Assembly (NCBI GenBank): GCA_048594975.1
Contig: JBMDXQ010000027.1
Coordinates: 139,906 to 203,905 of the forward strand
Source of the DNA: JBMDXB01 sp048594975
GTDB taxonomy: Bacteria > Acidobacteriota > Vicinamibacteria > Vicinamibacterales > 2-12-FULL-66-21
Direction of reading: 5' to 3'
Length of the DNA: 64,000 nucleotides
Part shown: positions 1 to 7,598 of the stretch, in pieces
Layout of the letters: every line of letters begins with the position of its first letter
Position numbering within the stretch: the first letter of the stretch is position 1
Program-made: the position numbers and the translations under genes
Notes under the pieces: generated by a model
Seen by the model: the letters and a program-made list of their open reading frames with translations, nothing else
The model's database searches: none
What the model was told of the DNA's origin: nothing

Positions 1-269
1 ATGTCCTGCGCGGCGGCGGCGTCGAGCGCGGAGAACACCAGCCGCGGACCGCGCCCGGGCGTGCACGGCGCGACGCGCAGGCGCTCGGTTTCCGGCGGCG
101 GGATCGTCGGCAGGCGCCACGTGGCTGCCTCGCAATAGATCCGTCCCTCCGATCGCCCGCTCGCCGCGAGCCACACCGGCCTGAACCACGGATGATCGGT
201 GAGCAGCCGGAGGAACTGCTGCCCGACGGTACCCGTGGCGCCGAGAATCCCGACCTCAATGCGGTCCAT
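1..269 (-). CDS. asd: Aspartate-semialdehyde dehydrogenase, N-terminal part (runs off window)
   Basis: Aspartate-semialdehyde dehydrogenase reduces aspartyl phosphate to aspartate semialdehyde with NADPH, the branch point to lysine, threonine, methionine and isoleucine. About 89 codons are visible; the C-terminal part, with the catalytic Cys and His, lies before base 1. The reading begins MDRIEVGILGATGTVGQQF, where residues 7-17 form the Rossmann NADP-binding loop of this family. An in-frame ATG five codons upstream (base 284) follows GTGAGAAG and is a possible alternative start. The gene sits just downstream of an intrinsic terminator and a structured leader, which suggests attenuation. The family call rests on the N-terminus alone; an NAD-binding relative such as N-acetyl-glutamyl-phosphate reductase is less likely. 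Confidence 0.75.
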   Translation of the reverse strand, partial: MDRIEVGILGATGTVGQQFLRLLTDHPWFRPVWLAASGRSEGRIYCEAATWRLPTIPPPETERLRVAPCTPGRGPRLVFSALDAAAAQD

Positions 270-296
270 GGCGTTGCCGCCCATCTTCTCACGTCC

Positions 297-336
297 AAAC
301 AAAAAGGCCCGCCGACCTGGTCTGGGTCGGCGGGCC
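297..336 (-). terminator. Intrinsic terminator upstream of asd
   Basis: A perfect 12-bp stem (306-317 with 325-336), a 7-nt loop and, read on the minus strand, TTTTTGTTTG directly after the stem. This is a textbook rho-independent terminator. It lies only 12 nt before the upstream candidate asd start, so it ends either the leader transcript or read-through from the receptor gene, and could act as an attenuator. Confidence 0.85.
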
Positions 337-457
337 TGGTGGATCCGTTGAGTGCGTCCTACGTCCTCCGCGCACCCATACCACCTGACCAGCCGGCCCG
401 CTTGCTCCGCTTGGCCCGCTTTCGAGTCGTCAGGTGGTGCGCCGTGCGCGTCATCGG
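300..457 (-). ncRNA. Structured leader or small RNA upstream of asd
   Basis: Between a TATAAT box and an intrinsic terminator lies about 155 nt of minus-strand sequence with strong secondary structure. ACCACCTGAC pairs perfectly with GTCAGGTGGT, enclosed by CGCGCAC/GTGCGCG. The 3' arm of the outer stem (GGGTGCG) can instead pair with CGCACTC further on, so two mutually exclusive folds exist. A 31-codon reading frame (454 to 359) starts at an ATG 10 nt past the -10 box and carries three AAG lysine codons in its basic centre. Lysine is an end product of the asd pathway, so peptide-based attenuation is conceivable. I do not recognise a known riboswitch. Existence as a transcript is inferred. Confidence 0.45.
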
Positions 458-463
458 ACTCGG

Positions 464-492
464 ATTATACATCAGAGACAGTCGATGGTCGA
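464..492 (-). promoter_or_regulatory. Candidate sigma-70 promoter for the asd leader
   Basis: On the minus strand a perfect TATAAT (464-469) lies 17 bp downstream of TCGACC (487-492), a weak 4/6 match to the -35 consensus. Transcription would begin near 457, just before the structured leader. AT-rich hexamers are rare in this GC-rich sequence, which supports the -10 call. Confidence 0.5.
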
Positions 493-596
493 CAGTCGAG
501 AGTCGGAGTCAGAGTCAGAGTCAGGGTCAGGGTCACGGTCAGAGTCAGGGTCACGGTCAGAGTCAGAGTCAGAGTCAGAGTCAGTCAGAGTCGAGC
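478..596. repeat. AGTCAG-type short tandem repeat
   Basis: About 16 degenerate copies of a 6-bp word (AGTCAG, with variants GGTCAG and GGTCAC) fill the space between the receptor stop codon and the asd leader promoter, preceded by GGTCGACAGTCGA. No coding function is apparent. A related GTCGAC palindrome occurs at 4566-4580. Confidence 0.8.
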
Positions 597-597
597 A

Positions 598-3333
598 CTA
601 GAAGGAAACATTCACGTTGAACGTGATCCGCCGAACGCCAGAGGCCGAGGTGGGCTGCAGGAAGAAAGGCGAGGTCATGACACCGCTGAAGCCCTGGTAG
701 ATCGGCCGGTTGAACAGGTTCTGGATGTTCACGGCGAGGTTCAGCCGGTAGCGCGGCATCGTCTGCGCGCCGGTCGGGTTCACCGTCAGGCCCGCCGGCC
801 CTCCCGAAATCTGGACACCGCCGCCGGAGGTCACCTGCTTCTTGCCCAGCGTGAATGCGTAGGTGAAGTTCGCCGACGAGCTCAACGTCGCGACAGTGCG
901 CGCGGAGTTGCGGCCGACGCCGGCCGGCCGGTCGTTGAAGACCAGGTCGCCGTTGTCGTCGAACCCGGTGAGAATCGTCAGCGGCGGCGGCGCACTGCCG
1001 TTGAACGCGAAACGCGCGGTGAGATTGCGCACCGCGGTGCTCGTGATCATCAGGTGGCCGTTGTGGCGGCGATCGAAGCGCGACGGCCCCCACTCGTCCT
1101 CGAGGCTGATGCTCGCGGGGATCACGAACGCGCCGTCGGTGTTGTCGTAGTTGCGGCCCCAGTTGTAGAAGCCGGCCATGGTCAGGCCGCGACGCCAGGA
1201 GAACCACGGACCCGACATCGCTGCGGACCCGCCGCCCGGCCCCAGCATGATCATCATCGGGCCACCGGCCGAGTGCATCATGATTGGCCCGCCGGCGCCC
1301 GGCGCCGCGCCGCCGGTCGGCGGAAGCGGCGCGAGGTTCACGTTCAGCGATACGCTCACCGCGTGCTGGCTGCCGCGGCCCTGCGAGGCGGCGAGGATGA
1401 CGTTCGCGAACGACGGGTCGGGCCGTACGCCCTCGACTGGCGCGTTGAGGTTGCGGCCGGCAAGCAGCGCATCGCGATAGCCGTAGCTGTAGAGGACGTT
1501 GGCATTGATGCGGCGGGAGAGCGTCTGGGCGATGCCCGCGCTGAGCCGCTGCGCGTGCGCCATCTGGAATTCCTCGGCGAGCAGGTAGCGGTTCGTCGGC
1601 GGGGTCGCGCCCCCGAACCCGGGTTCCGGGAACGGCGGGTCGATGAGGTTCAACTCGTGCTGGCGGAAGCCGTCGACCTGCAGCGTCTGCGCGTACGTGC
1701 TCGTCGGCAGCCAGTCGTAGAAGATGCCCCAGCTGCCGCGCAGCGTCGTCCTGCCGCTCTTGAACGGCGCCCAGGTGAACCCGACGCGCGGCGCGAGATT
1801 CAGCGCGTCGGGCACGTGGGTCTGCGCCTCGTAGCGCACGCCGCCGGTCAGCGTCAGCCCTTTCCGCACCTTGACGTCGTCCTGGATGTAGAAGCCGCCC
1901 TGCGCGTTCGAGTAGCGGATGTTCGGGTCGCCGATGCGGCGGCTGTAGCTGCGCGGCCGGCCGGCCTCGAAGGCGTCGAGGCTCTCGAACACGTAGGTGC
2001 CCAGGTAGTTGCTGTCGAGATCCGATCGATACGTCGAGTACTGGACCTCGATCCCCGTCCGTACCGAGTGGATGCCGCGCACATAATCGAGGTCGGAGTT
2101 CAGCCGGTAGGTGCGGCCGCGCGTGCCGCCGCGCCGCTGCGCCCCGCCGCTCGTGAAGTTGTCATTGACGACGATGGTCGTCAGCTCGACCGCGGACTGG
2201 TTGAGAGAATCGTCGCCCCACACCGACAACCGCGTGTTGAGCACGAAACGCCGGCCGATGGGCCCGTTCTGCTGCGCGTACAGACCGAAGGAGCGCTCCT
2301 CGGACGCATAGGCGCGCTCGAGGAGATCGTAGGTGCCGACGCCGGCGTTGCGTCGACGGAAGCGGGCGCCGTGGAAGGCCACGCGGAGCACCTGGTCGCG
2401 CGTCAGCGCGTAGTCGACGCCTCCGGAATAGAAGCTGTTGTCGGCAGGGCTGCGCAACGGCGCGTTGCCCTTGATCTGGCCGACCGGCGTTGCCGCGTAC
2501 ACGACCGGCGTCGAGTAGCTGTCCTGCCCGTTGAAGTTCAGGTGGAACGACGCCTTCTCGTTGATCACGGTGCCGTTCAGGCCGACACCGTACATCCAGC
2601 TCTGGGCGGGACCGTTCTCGCCGACGAGCGGGTTCTTGCCATCCATCGCGCTGTCGTAGAACCCCATCCGCACCGACCCGCGCACCGGACCGATGCCGGG
2701 CTGCGTGAGGACTTCGATCCGCAGCTCCCCGGCGTAGTGAACCTCCGGTGCAAACTGATCGCGGGTGATGCGCACGGACTTGATCATCGCCTTCGGCGGC
2801 AGCTCGCGCCCCTCGAAGCTGTCGACGAGGATCTTCGCGTCCGGTCCGGCCATGTCCATCAGCTGCCGGCGCAGCTCGTCGGGATCGTCCGAGAGCGCGT
2901 CGATCTGCTCGCGCGTCAGCACGGTTCCGAACGTCACCTCGCGATCGGCCGCCGCCTGCTGCCGATCCCGCTCGACGGTGACCGACGACTCCACGCGCTC
3001 GAGCGGCAGCACCAGCACCTGGCGGTTCTGCCCCGCGCGCAGCCGGACCTCGGGCAGCGTCCGAGTCTGGAAGCCGGCGAACGCGCCCGTGATCGAGTAC
3101 CGCCCCGGCACCAGGCCTTGAAAGGTGACCTGCCCCTGGTCGGTCGTCGTCGCCGGCGCAATCGCCTGCGACTTGTTCGACGGCTCGACGCCGGCAATGG
3201 TCACCGTCGCTCCGGGCAGCACGCCGCGCGTCTCGTCGACCACGGTCACGAGCAGCGTCGCGGTGCGGTCCGACTGGGCGCTGGCGGCGGCGGGCACGAG
3301 CGAGGCGATGAACAGGAGCAGCAACGCGCGCAT
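598..3333 (-). CDS. Oar-like TonB-dependent outer-membrane receptor
   Basis: Large outer-membrane beta-barrel of about 911 residues. The order is signal peptide (residues 1-20, ending ASAQ), a carboxypeptidase-regulatory-like beta-sandwich (about 25-110, TLLVTVVDETRGVLPGATV), a plug-like region, and a long barrel that ends in the aromatic NVNVSF typical of Bam substrates. Such Oar-type receptors are expanded in Acidobacteriota; the ligand is unknown. The start at 3333 follows GGGAGG with 5-nt spacing; an earlier ATG at 3357 overlaps the upstream stop codon as ATGA, so the pair is translationally coupled either way. A Gly/Met-rich loop with several MM pairs near residue 690 is unusual. No clear TonB box was identified. 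Confidence 0.85.
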   Translation of the reverse strand: MRALLLLFIASLVPAAASAQSDRTATLLVTVVDETRGVLPGATVTIAGVEPSNKSQAIAPATTTDQGQVTFQGLVPGRYSITGAFAGFQTRTLPEVRLRAGQNRQVLVLPLERVESSVTVERDRQQAAADREVTFGTVLTREQIDALSDDPDELRRQLMDMAGPDAKILVDSFEGRELPPKAMIKSVRITRDQFAPEVHYAGELRIEVLTQPGIGPVRGSVRMGFYDSAMDGKNPLVGENGPAQSWMYGVGLNGTVINEKASFHLNFNGQDSYSTPVVYAATPVGQIKGNAPLRSPADNSFYSGGVDYALTRDQVLRVAFHGARFRRRNAGVGTYDLLERAYASEERSFGLYAQQNGPIGRRFVLNTRLSVWGDDSLNQSAVELTTIVVNDNFTSGGAQRRGGTRGRTYRLNSDLDYVRGIHSVRTGIEVQYSTYRSDLDSNYLGTYVFESLDAFEAGRPRSYSRRIGDPNIRYSNAQGGFYIQDDVKVRKGLTLTGGVRYEAQTHVPDALNLAPRVGFTWAPFKSGRTTLRGSWGIFYDWLPTSTYAQTLQVDGFRQHELNLIDPPFPEPGFGGATPPTNRYLLAEEFQMAHAQRLSAGIAQTLSRRINANVLYSYGYRDALLAGRNLNAPVEGVRPDPSFANVILAASQGRGSQHAVSVSLNVNLAPLPPTGGAAPGAGGPIMMHSAGGPMMIMLGPGGGSAAMSGPWFSWRRGLTMAGFYNWGRNYDNTDGAFVIPASISLEDEWGPSRFDRRHNGHLMITSTAVRNLTARFAFNGSAPPPLTILTGFDDNGDLVFNDRPAGVGRNSARTVATLSSSANFTYAFTLGKKQVTSGGGVQISGGPAGLTVNPTGAQTMPRYRLNLAVNIQNLFNRPIYQGFSGVMTSPFFLQPTSASGVRRITFNVNVSF

Positions 3334-3353
3334 CGCATCCTCCCGGGGAGAAC

Positions 3354-4466
3354 TCACCTGGCCGGGTCGAACCTGCGGGGATCGATCTTCACGTTCAAGC
3401 GGAAACGATCGAACGTCGTCTCTTCCGTGGTCTCGGTGCCAATCGCCCGGCGCAGCCGGAACGGCAGCTTCACGCCGTCGACGTCGCGGTAGTCAGCGAA
3501 GTAGAGCCGGTGCTCGACCGGCGAGGCCTGCGCCTTGGAGCGGATGGCCAGGACCTCCTTCGCGTAGCGGTCCATCTCCTCTTTGGGAGCACCCGCGGCC
3601 GGAGCCGGCGGGCCGGCGACTACGACCGCGCCGGGCGCGATCGTCTTCGGCGGCGGTTCGCCCGGCACGGTCACGACGACGTTGGTTGGCGGCGTCGTCC
3701 AGCTGACCATGATCGGCAGCCGCGTGTCGCTGTGCACGAAGAACCGGAGCGCGAAGGTCCCTTCGCCCTTCACGTCCAGCACGTCGGCGCGTCCCTGCGG
3801 CGCCTCCGCCATGGCGGCGTACGCAAAGGTGAGCGGATAGGCGGGCGGCGCGGCAGCGAACAACCCCAGCGACAGGCGGGTGAAGTCCTGTTTGACGGCG
3901 GCCACGCGTGCTCGGCGCGGGTCGGCCGCCGGGCCGCGGCCGCCCGCGGGCGCCGCGCCGGCCGGTCCCGGCGGTCCGGAGGCGCCCGGCGGCGCAGTGC
4001 CAGGCGGCATCGGCATCGCTCGGCCGCCGGGGGGCGGCATCGGTGGCACCTGAATCAACTCGTCGCCGTTGAAGCCTGATGAGGTGGGTTCGCTGTCCTC
4101 GGCCGGGAACTCGTCTACGCGCAGATACTTGTCCGGGAGTTCCAGCAGGATCTCGAACTCGATGGGAACCAGATTGTTACCGCGGACGCGCCGCGTCCGG
4201 CCGGAGACGACCACGGTCTTGATCGCTGCCAGCTTGTCCCCGCCCATCGCCGTGCGAGCCTCGAGGAGCACCTCTTCCGCCCGTTTCAATGCTTCGGGCG
4301 ACGGCGGGCGGGCTGGCGAGGGCTTCTGGCTCGTCACGGAGGGCTGTGCCGCGGCGGGCGGTAATGCCGGCGGCGGTTGTGGCGGTTGCGTCTGCGGCGG
4401 CGCCGCCCCGGCAATGCCGCCGAGGATGGCGACGCACGCGCACACCGACGGCACACGGCTGGACAT
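3354..4466 (-). CDS. Secreted LolA-like protein coupled to the TonB receptor
   Basis: About 370 residues. After a signal peptide and a proline/alanine/glutamine-rich linker comes a TAMGGDKLAAIKTVVVSG segment, which in related bacteria opens an outer-membrane lipoprotein-sorting-like (LolA-type) fold. The following text has alternating beta strands, interrupted by a Pro/Gly-rich low-complexity insert near residues 145-190. It is upstream of the receptor and overlaps it by ATGA. Periplasmic support for receptor assembly or ligand handling is inferred from pairing only. A GTG at 4487 is an alternative start; neither start has a good ribosome-binding site. Confidence 0.6.
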   Translation of the reverse strand: MSSRVPSVCACVAILGGIAGAAPPQTQPPQPPPALPPAAAQPSVTSQKPSPARPPSPEALKRAEEVLLEARTAMGGDKLAAIKTVVVSGRTRRVRGNNLVPIEFEILLELPDKYLRVDEFPAEDSEPTSSGFNGDELIQVPPMPPPGGRAMPMPPGTAPPGASGPPGPAGAAPAGGRGPAADPRRARVAAVKQDFTRLSLGLFAAAPPAYPLTFAYAAMAEAPQGRADVLDVKGEGTFALRFFVHSDTRLPIMVSWTTPPTNVVVTVPGEPPPKTIAPGAVVVAGPPAPAAGAPKEEMDRYAKEVLAIRSKAQASPVEHRLYFADYRDVDGVKLPFRLRRAIGTETTEETTFDRFRLNVKIDPRRFDPAR

Positions 4467-4494
4467 CAGGCAACTAGACGAAGGCACGGGCCGG

Positions 4495-4582
4495 TTGGTT
4501 GGCTCTTCTGTTCTTCTTTCTTCTTTCTTCGTCAGCTTTCTTCATCAGGGATCGAAGGTCGAAAGTCGACAGTCGACTGTTT
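4495..4582. repeat. GAAGAAA tract and GTCGAC palindrome between genes
   Basis: The gap between two minus-strand genes holds a purine run on the minus strand (repeats of GAAGAAA) followed by AGTCGACAGTCGACT, a palindrome around a single central base. The same GTCGACAGTCGA word occurs near 488. No promoter stands out. Confidence 0.6.
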
Positions 4583-4588
4583 ACTGCC

Positions 4589-5428
4589 TCAATGCGACAT
4601 CGCGTACAAGAGCACGTTGAGTCCGAGCGCGTAGCCGTCCGGCGAAAACTGGTAGAAGAAGGCCGGGTCTTCCCCTTCGCGCTCCCACGAGTCGGCGATG
4701 TCGTTGTTGTGCGTCATCAGCACCATGATGCGATCGTGCGCGTCGCGGATCGCGCGCAGCGGGTGCTCGACGCTGTCGGCGCCGCGCTCCGACGTGGACG
4801 TGCCGTCGACCTGCCGCCAGAAGATGATGTTGGTGATCTGCGGCATCTTCGAGATGGTAAACAGGCTCCGGAAAATCGGATCGCTCGGCGGCAGCTCGCG
4901 GATCGGGTACTCGCCCGGGGGCAGCACCCGCGCGATCTGGCTCTCCCACTGCGCCCACGCGGCCGAACCCCAGAAGTCGTCGACCCAGAGGAACCCGCCC
5001 TTGAACAGGTACTGCCGCAGCCGTGTCACCTCCTCGGAACTGAACCCGATCGTCCCCGCGTCGGAAGCCATGATGAACGGGCAGCCGAACACCGCGTCGT
5101 CGGTGAGCCGCACGACGAAGTGCGCGGGCTGCTTGCCGGCGTCGAGGTTCACGGCGGCCCGCGTCAGCTCGGACATGCGGATCATGAAATTGATCTCGGC
5201 GTACGGGTAGTCGGTCCGCCAGCCCATGCCCATCGGCTCGCGCCGGACCTGCGTGTACATCAGCCGGCAGAACGTGAACGCGGGAGCGCGGAAGTCGGGC
5301 GGCGGGAAAACGGGCGCGACGCTGCCCTCGCGAAACCGCCCCCACTGTTCGAACTGCGCGGCAGCGTAGGCAGTGGTGGCGACGAGCGCCAGCATGGCGG
5401 CGGCGAGGCGGAGTGACCAGCCGCGCAT
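4589..5428 (-). CDS. DUF4159 domain secreted protein
   Basis: About 279 residues with an N-terminal signal sequence (RLAAAMLALVATTAYAAAQ) and a DUF4159 domain, recognisable by the block around WRTDYPYAEINFMIRMSEL and by GGFLWVDDFWG. The fold is related to glutamine-amidotransferase-like or VWA-associated periplasmic proteins in Acidobacteriota and Planctomycetota; no enzymatic role is established. I chose the ATG at 5428; the only longer start is a TTG at 5446. The gene is in the same direction as the receptor pair but separated by a repeat-filled gap, so co-transcription is possible but not shown. Confidence 0.8.
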   Translation of the reverse strand: MRGWSLRLAAAMLALVATTAYAAAQFEQWGRFREGSVAPVFPPPDFRAPAFTFCRLMYTQVRREPMGMGWRTDYPYAEINFMIRMSELTRAAVNLDAGKQPAHFVVRLTDDAVFGCPFIMASDAGTIGFSSEEVTRLRQYLFKGGFLWVDDFWGSAAWAQWESQIARVLPPGEYPIRELPPSDPIFRSLFTISKMPQITNIIFWRQVDGTSTSERGADSVEHPLRAIRDAHDRIMVLMTHNNDIADSWEREGEDPAFFYQFSPDGYALGLNVLLYAMSH

Positions 5429-5488
5429 GCGACCACAATAACCCAACGGCCGGCGCGTGAGGCAGCACTACGGAACTGTCTGGGCGCG

Positions 5489-5548
5489 CAGCCCTGAAGG
5501 GCTCCGCGACGGCTGGCGGGCGGTCGTGCCGCAGGGCTTCAGCCCTGC
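5489..5548. repeat. Pair of AGCCCTGAAGGGCT-type palindromes
   Basis: Two REP-like palindromes, GCAGCCCTGAAGGGCT at 5489 and GCAGGGCTTCAGCCCTGC at 5531-5548, lie between divergent genes. A third copy of the motif occurs at 17094-17111. Short palindromes of this type are scattered through many acidobacterial genomes. Confidence 0.7.
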
Positions 5549-5580
5549 CGTCGGGGAGTACCACCGAACCGGAGGCACGG

Positions 5581-6147
5581 GTGTGGCGTCTTGCTGAGGA
5601 CGCGATGAATGGGCTGGCGGATGGGTATCCAGGCCTCGTGACCGCAGAGCAGGCGCTCGAACGGGAGTTCGGGGAGCGGCTGCGCGAGTCGTCGTCGCTG
5701 GCCTTCCGCGGCGCGTACGGCGTGCTCCGCCACCGTGAGGATGCCGAGGACGTCGCCCAGGAAGCGTTCGTCCGCGCACACCGCAGCCTCGCGCAGCTGC
5801 GCGATCCGCAACGCTTCAAGGGCTGGCTGGTGCGCATGACGTGGCGGCTCGCCATCGACCGGTTGCGTGACGACCGCCGCCGCGCCACACGCGAGCAGGC
5901 GGCTGAGGCCGCACCCGCGGCAACCACCGAGCAAATCGCGTCGGCCCAGGAGCGGGCGCGGCGGCTCTGGACGGCGATCGACGAGCTGCCGGAGAAGCTG
6001 CGCCTCGCGCTCGTCCTCGCCTCGATCGAGGGACACGACGTCGCGGACGTCGGCCGCCTCCTGGGCATTCCGCCCGGGACGGTGAAGTCGAGGCTCTTCC
6101 TGGCGAGGAAGGCGCTCGCGGAGAAGCTGCAATGTCTCGCACGTTGA
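5581..6147 (+). CDS. ECF-type RNA polymerase sigma factor
   Basis: About 188 residues with both ECF sigma regions. Region 2 is near residues 40-95 (RHREDAEDVAQEAFVRAHRSL, then FKGWLVRMTWRLAIDRLRD), and region 4 near 130-180 with the helix-turn-helix DVADVGRLLGIPPGTVKSRL. The GTG at 5581 follows GGAGG with 5-nt spacing; an in-frame ATG at 5605 after GAGGA is an equally good start. It overlaps the next gene by 16 nt and heads a sigma/anti-sigma/secreted-protein operon, so it probably responds to an envelope signal and controls its own locus. The target promoter motif is unknown. Confidence 0.9.
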   Translation: MWRLAEDAMNGLADGYPGLVTAEQALEREFGERLRESSSLAFRGAYGVLRHREDAEDVAQEAFVRAHRSLAQLRDPQRFKGWLVRMTWRLAIDRLRDDRRRATREQAAEAAPAATTEQIASAQERARRLWTAIDELPEKLRLALVLASIEGHDVADVGRLLGIPPGTVKSRLFLARKALAEKLQCLAR

Positions 6148-6803
6148 AATCAGATCGGGATCCGCGGTCCGGGATCCGCGGTGCGGAGCTTGGCACTCGG
6201 GGCCCGGAATCACCAGAACTGCCGGACGGGCGGGACGAGCAGATGCTCGCCGAAGTCGACCGCGAGCTGCGCAGGCTCCTGTCGGCAGTGCCGTCGCCGG
6301 GATTCGAGGCGCGGGTCCTGGCGGGCATCGCGCAGGACGAAGTACACGGGCGATCGTCCTCCATGTGGCTGGCCGCGGCAGCAGCGCTCGTGCTCGGCGC
6401 GGGGCTTCTCTTCGTGCTCGTTCGCAGCCCAGCGATCGACACGACCATGACGCCGCCGATGGCGCGACACGGTGAAGACGTCGTGCTGCCGTCCGTGCGA
6501 TCGCAACCGCCTGCGATTGGCGAAGTCCGGACGCGGCGCGTGCCGCACGCCGGCCGTGTGCAGAGCCGCCCGGTTCGGCGGCCGCAGCCGGAGGTCATCG
6601 TCCCGCTGAACCAGATGGAGGCGGTCCGGCGTCTTGTTCGTGCGTTCAACGAAGGGCGGGTCGAGGCGGCGCCCGAAGCAGCCGGCGGACCGCTGGCGCC
6701 GCCCGAGGAGATTGCCGTTCCACCGCTCGAGGTGGAGCCGATCCCGGTGCCTGCGTTGGATGCGGGGGCGGCAGCGCTGCCGCAGCCAAGAAAGGGCGTA
6801 TGA
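6132..6803 (+). CDS. Probable membrane-bound anti-sigma factor
   Basis: About 223 residues with no catalytic motif. An acidic helical N-terminal part (around residues 37-60, LAEVDRELRRLLSAVPSPGF) is followed by one membrane helix (about 77-98, LAAAAALVLGAGLLFVLV) and a proline/arginine-rich periplasmic tail. This topology and the 16-nt overlap with the ECF sigma gene point to a regulator that tethers the sigma factor. The zinc-binding ZAS motif (HxxxCxxC) is absent. The first 25 codons lie over a GGGATCCGCGG repeat, so the true start may be the Met at 6243. Confidence 0.65.
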   Translation: MSRTLKSDRDPRSGIRGAELGTRGPESPELPDGRDEQMLAEVDRELRRLLSAVPSPGFEARVLAGIAQDEVHGRSSSMWLAAAAALVLGAGLLFVLVRSPAIDTTMTPPMARHGEDVVLPSVRSQPPAIGEVRTRRVPHAGRVQSRPVRRPQPEVIVPLNQMEAVRRLVRAFNEGRVEAAPEAAGGPLAPPEEIAVPPLEVEPIPVPALDAGAAALPQPRKGV

Positions 6804-7381
6804 AGGAGCAGACCGTGAAGAAGACACTGGCGTTCATCATCGCGCTGTGTGCAATCACAGCACTGACGCAGTCCCGCGTGGCAGTAGCACAGGAGAAACC
6901 GGGCGAGAGACCCGCGCTCGTGCCGCTCAAGGTTGATCTGGTGGTGTCGCGCACCGCCGGGGCGAAGAAGGTCAGCAGCCTGCCGTACACGCTGTGGATG
7001 ACCGCCAACGACAGGCAGACGACGAGCGTTCGGATGGGTGTCCAGGTGCCAGTAACCAGCTTGGTGTTCGCGAAGGAGGGCTCGGAGCCCCAGCGCTCGT
7101 GGAGCTACCAGAACGTCGGCACGAACATCGACTGCGAGGCCACGAACGTGGCGGATGGCCGTTATCAGCTGCGGATCAGGTTGAGCGACTCTTCGGTCGA
7201 TCGCGACGCGCCGGGCTCACCCACCAAGGACCCGGGCGCAGGGGTGCCCGCCCTTCGGAGCTTCACCTCCAGCTTCAACATCCTGCTCAAGGACGGCCAG
7301 ACGGCGCAGTACGCGTCGGCCACGGATCCGGTGAGCGGCGAGACGCTGAAGGTGGACGTCACTCTCACGGTCCTCAAATGA
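6800..7381 (+). CDS. Secreted protein of the sigma-factor operon
   Basis: About 193 residues with a signal peptide (KKTLAFIIALCAITALTQS, cleavage near VAVAQ) and a single beta-rich domain containing TSVRMGVQVPV and YQNVGTNIDCEAT. The style matches secreted Acidobacteriota proteins resembling secretin- or pilus-associated beta domains. It overlaps the anti-sigma gene by ATGA. A GTG at 6815 has a better ribosome-binding site (AAGGAG, six-base spacing) and still retains the signal peptide. It is probably the periplasmic effector or sensor of the sigma system; no function is established. Confidence 0.65.
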   Translation: MKEQTVKKTLAFIIALCAITALTQSRVAVAQEKPGERPALVPLKVDLVVSRTAGAKKVSSLPYTLWMTANDRQTTSVRMGVQVPVTSLVFAKEGSEPQRSWSYQNVGTNIDCEATNVADGRYQLRIRLSDSSVDRDAPGSPTKDPGAGVPALRSFTSSFNILLKDGQTAQYASATDPVSGETLKVDVTLTVLK

Positions 7382-7384
7382 TCC

Positions 7385-7545
7385 TTGCGGTTCCGAGGGT
7401 TCCGAGGGTTCGGGGGTTCCAAGGGTTCCGGGGGTTCGAGGGTTCGAAACATCTGAACCCACGAACCCACGAACCCACGAACCACGGAACCCGGAACTCC
7501 GGAACCCCGGAACCCACGAGCCTCGCCATAATAGGAACCGGAAGG
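7385..7545. repeat. GGGTTC / GAACCC repeat with inverted halves
   Basis: About 80 bp of GGGTTC-type words are followed by about 90 bp of the complementary GAACCC and CCACGAA words. The two halves can pair into a long imperfect hairpin just after the secreted-protein gene. It may work as a terminator, but the repeat structure resembles the other word repeats of this window. Confidence 0.75.
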
Positions 7546-7598
7546 ACGAGGGCGCCGTCTAAGCTTCCGCCAGCCTGCCTCCTCCTTCCGGAGGTGTC

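Noticed and set aside
297..470. SRP 4.5S RNA, 6S RNA or lysine/SAM riboswitch in front of asd
   Set aside because: The conserved loops of these RNAs (for example GGAAGGAAGCAG for SRP) are absent on both strands; kept only as an unclassified leader.
478..596. CRISPR array
   Set aside because: The units are 6 bp, contiguous and without spacers; no cas gene is present.
352..3492. A 1046-residue plus-strand frame across the receptor gene
   Set aside because: The opposite frame matches an Oar-like receptor with signal peptide and terminal aromatic residue; this long frame is Arg/Ala-rich antisense sequence typical of GC-rich genes.
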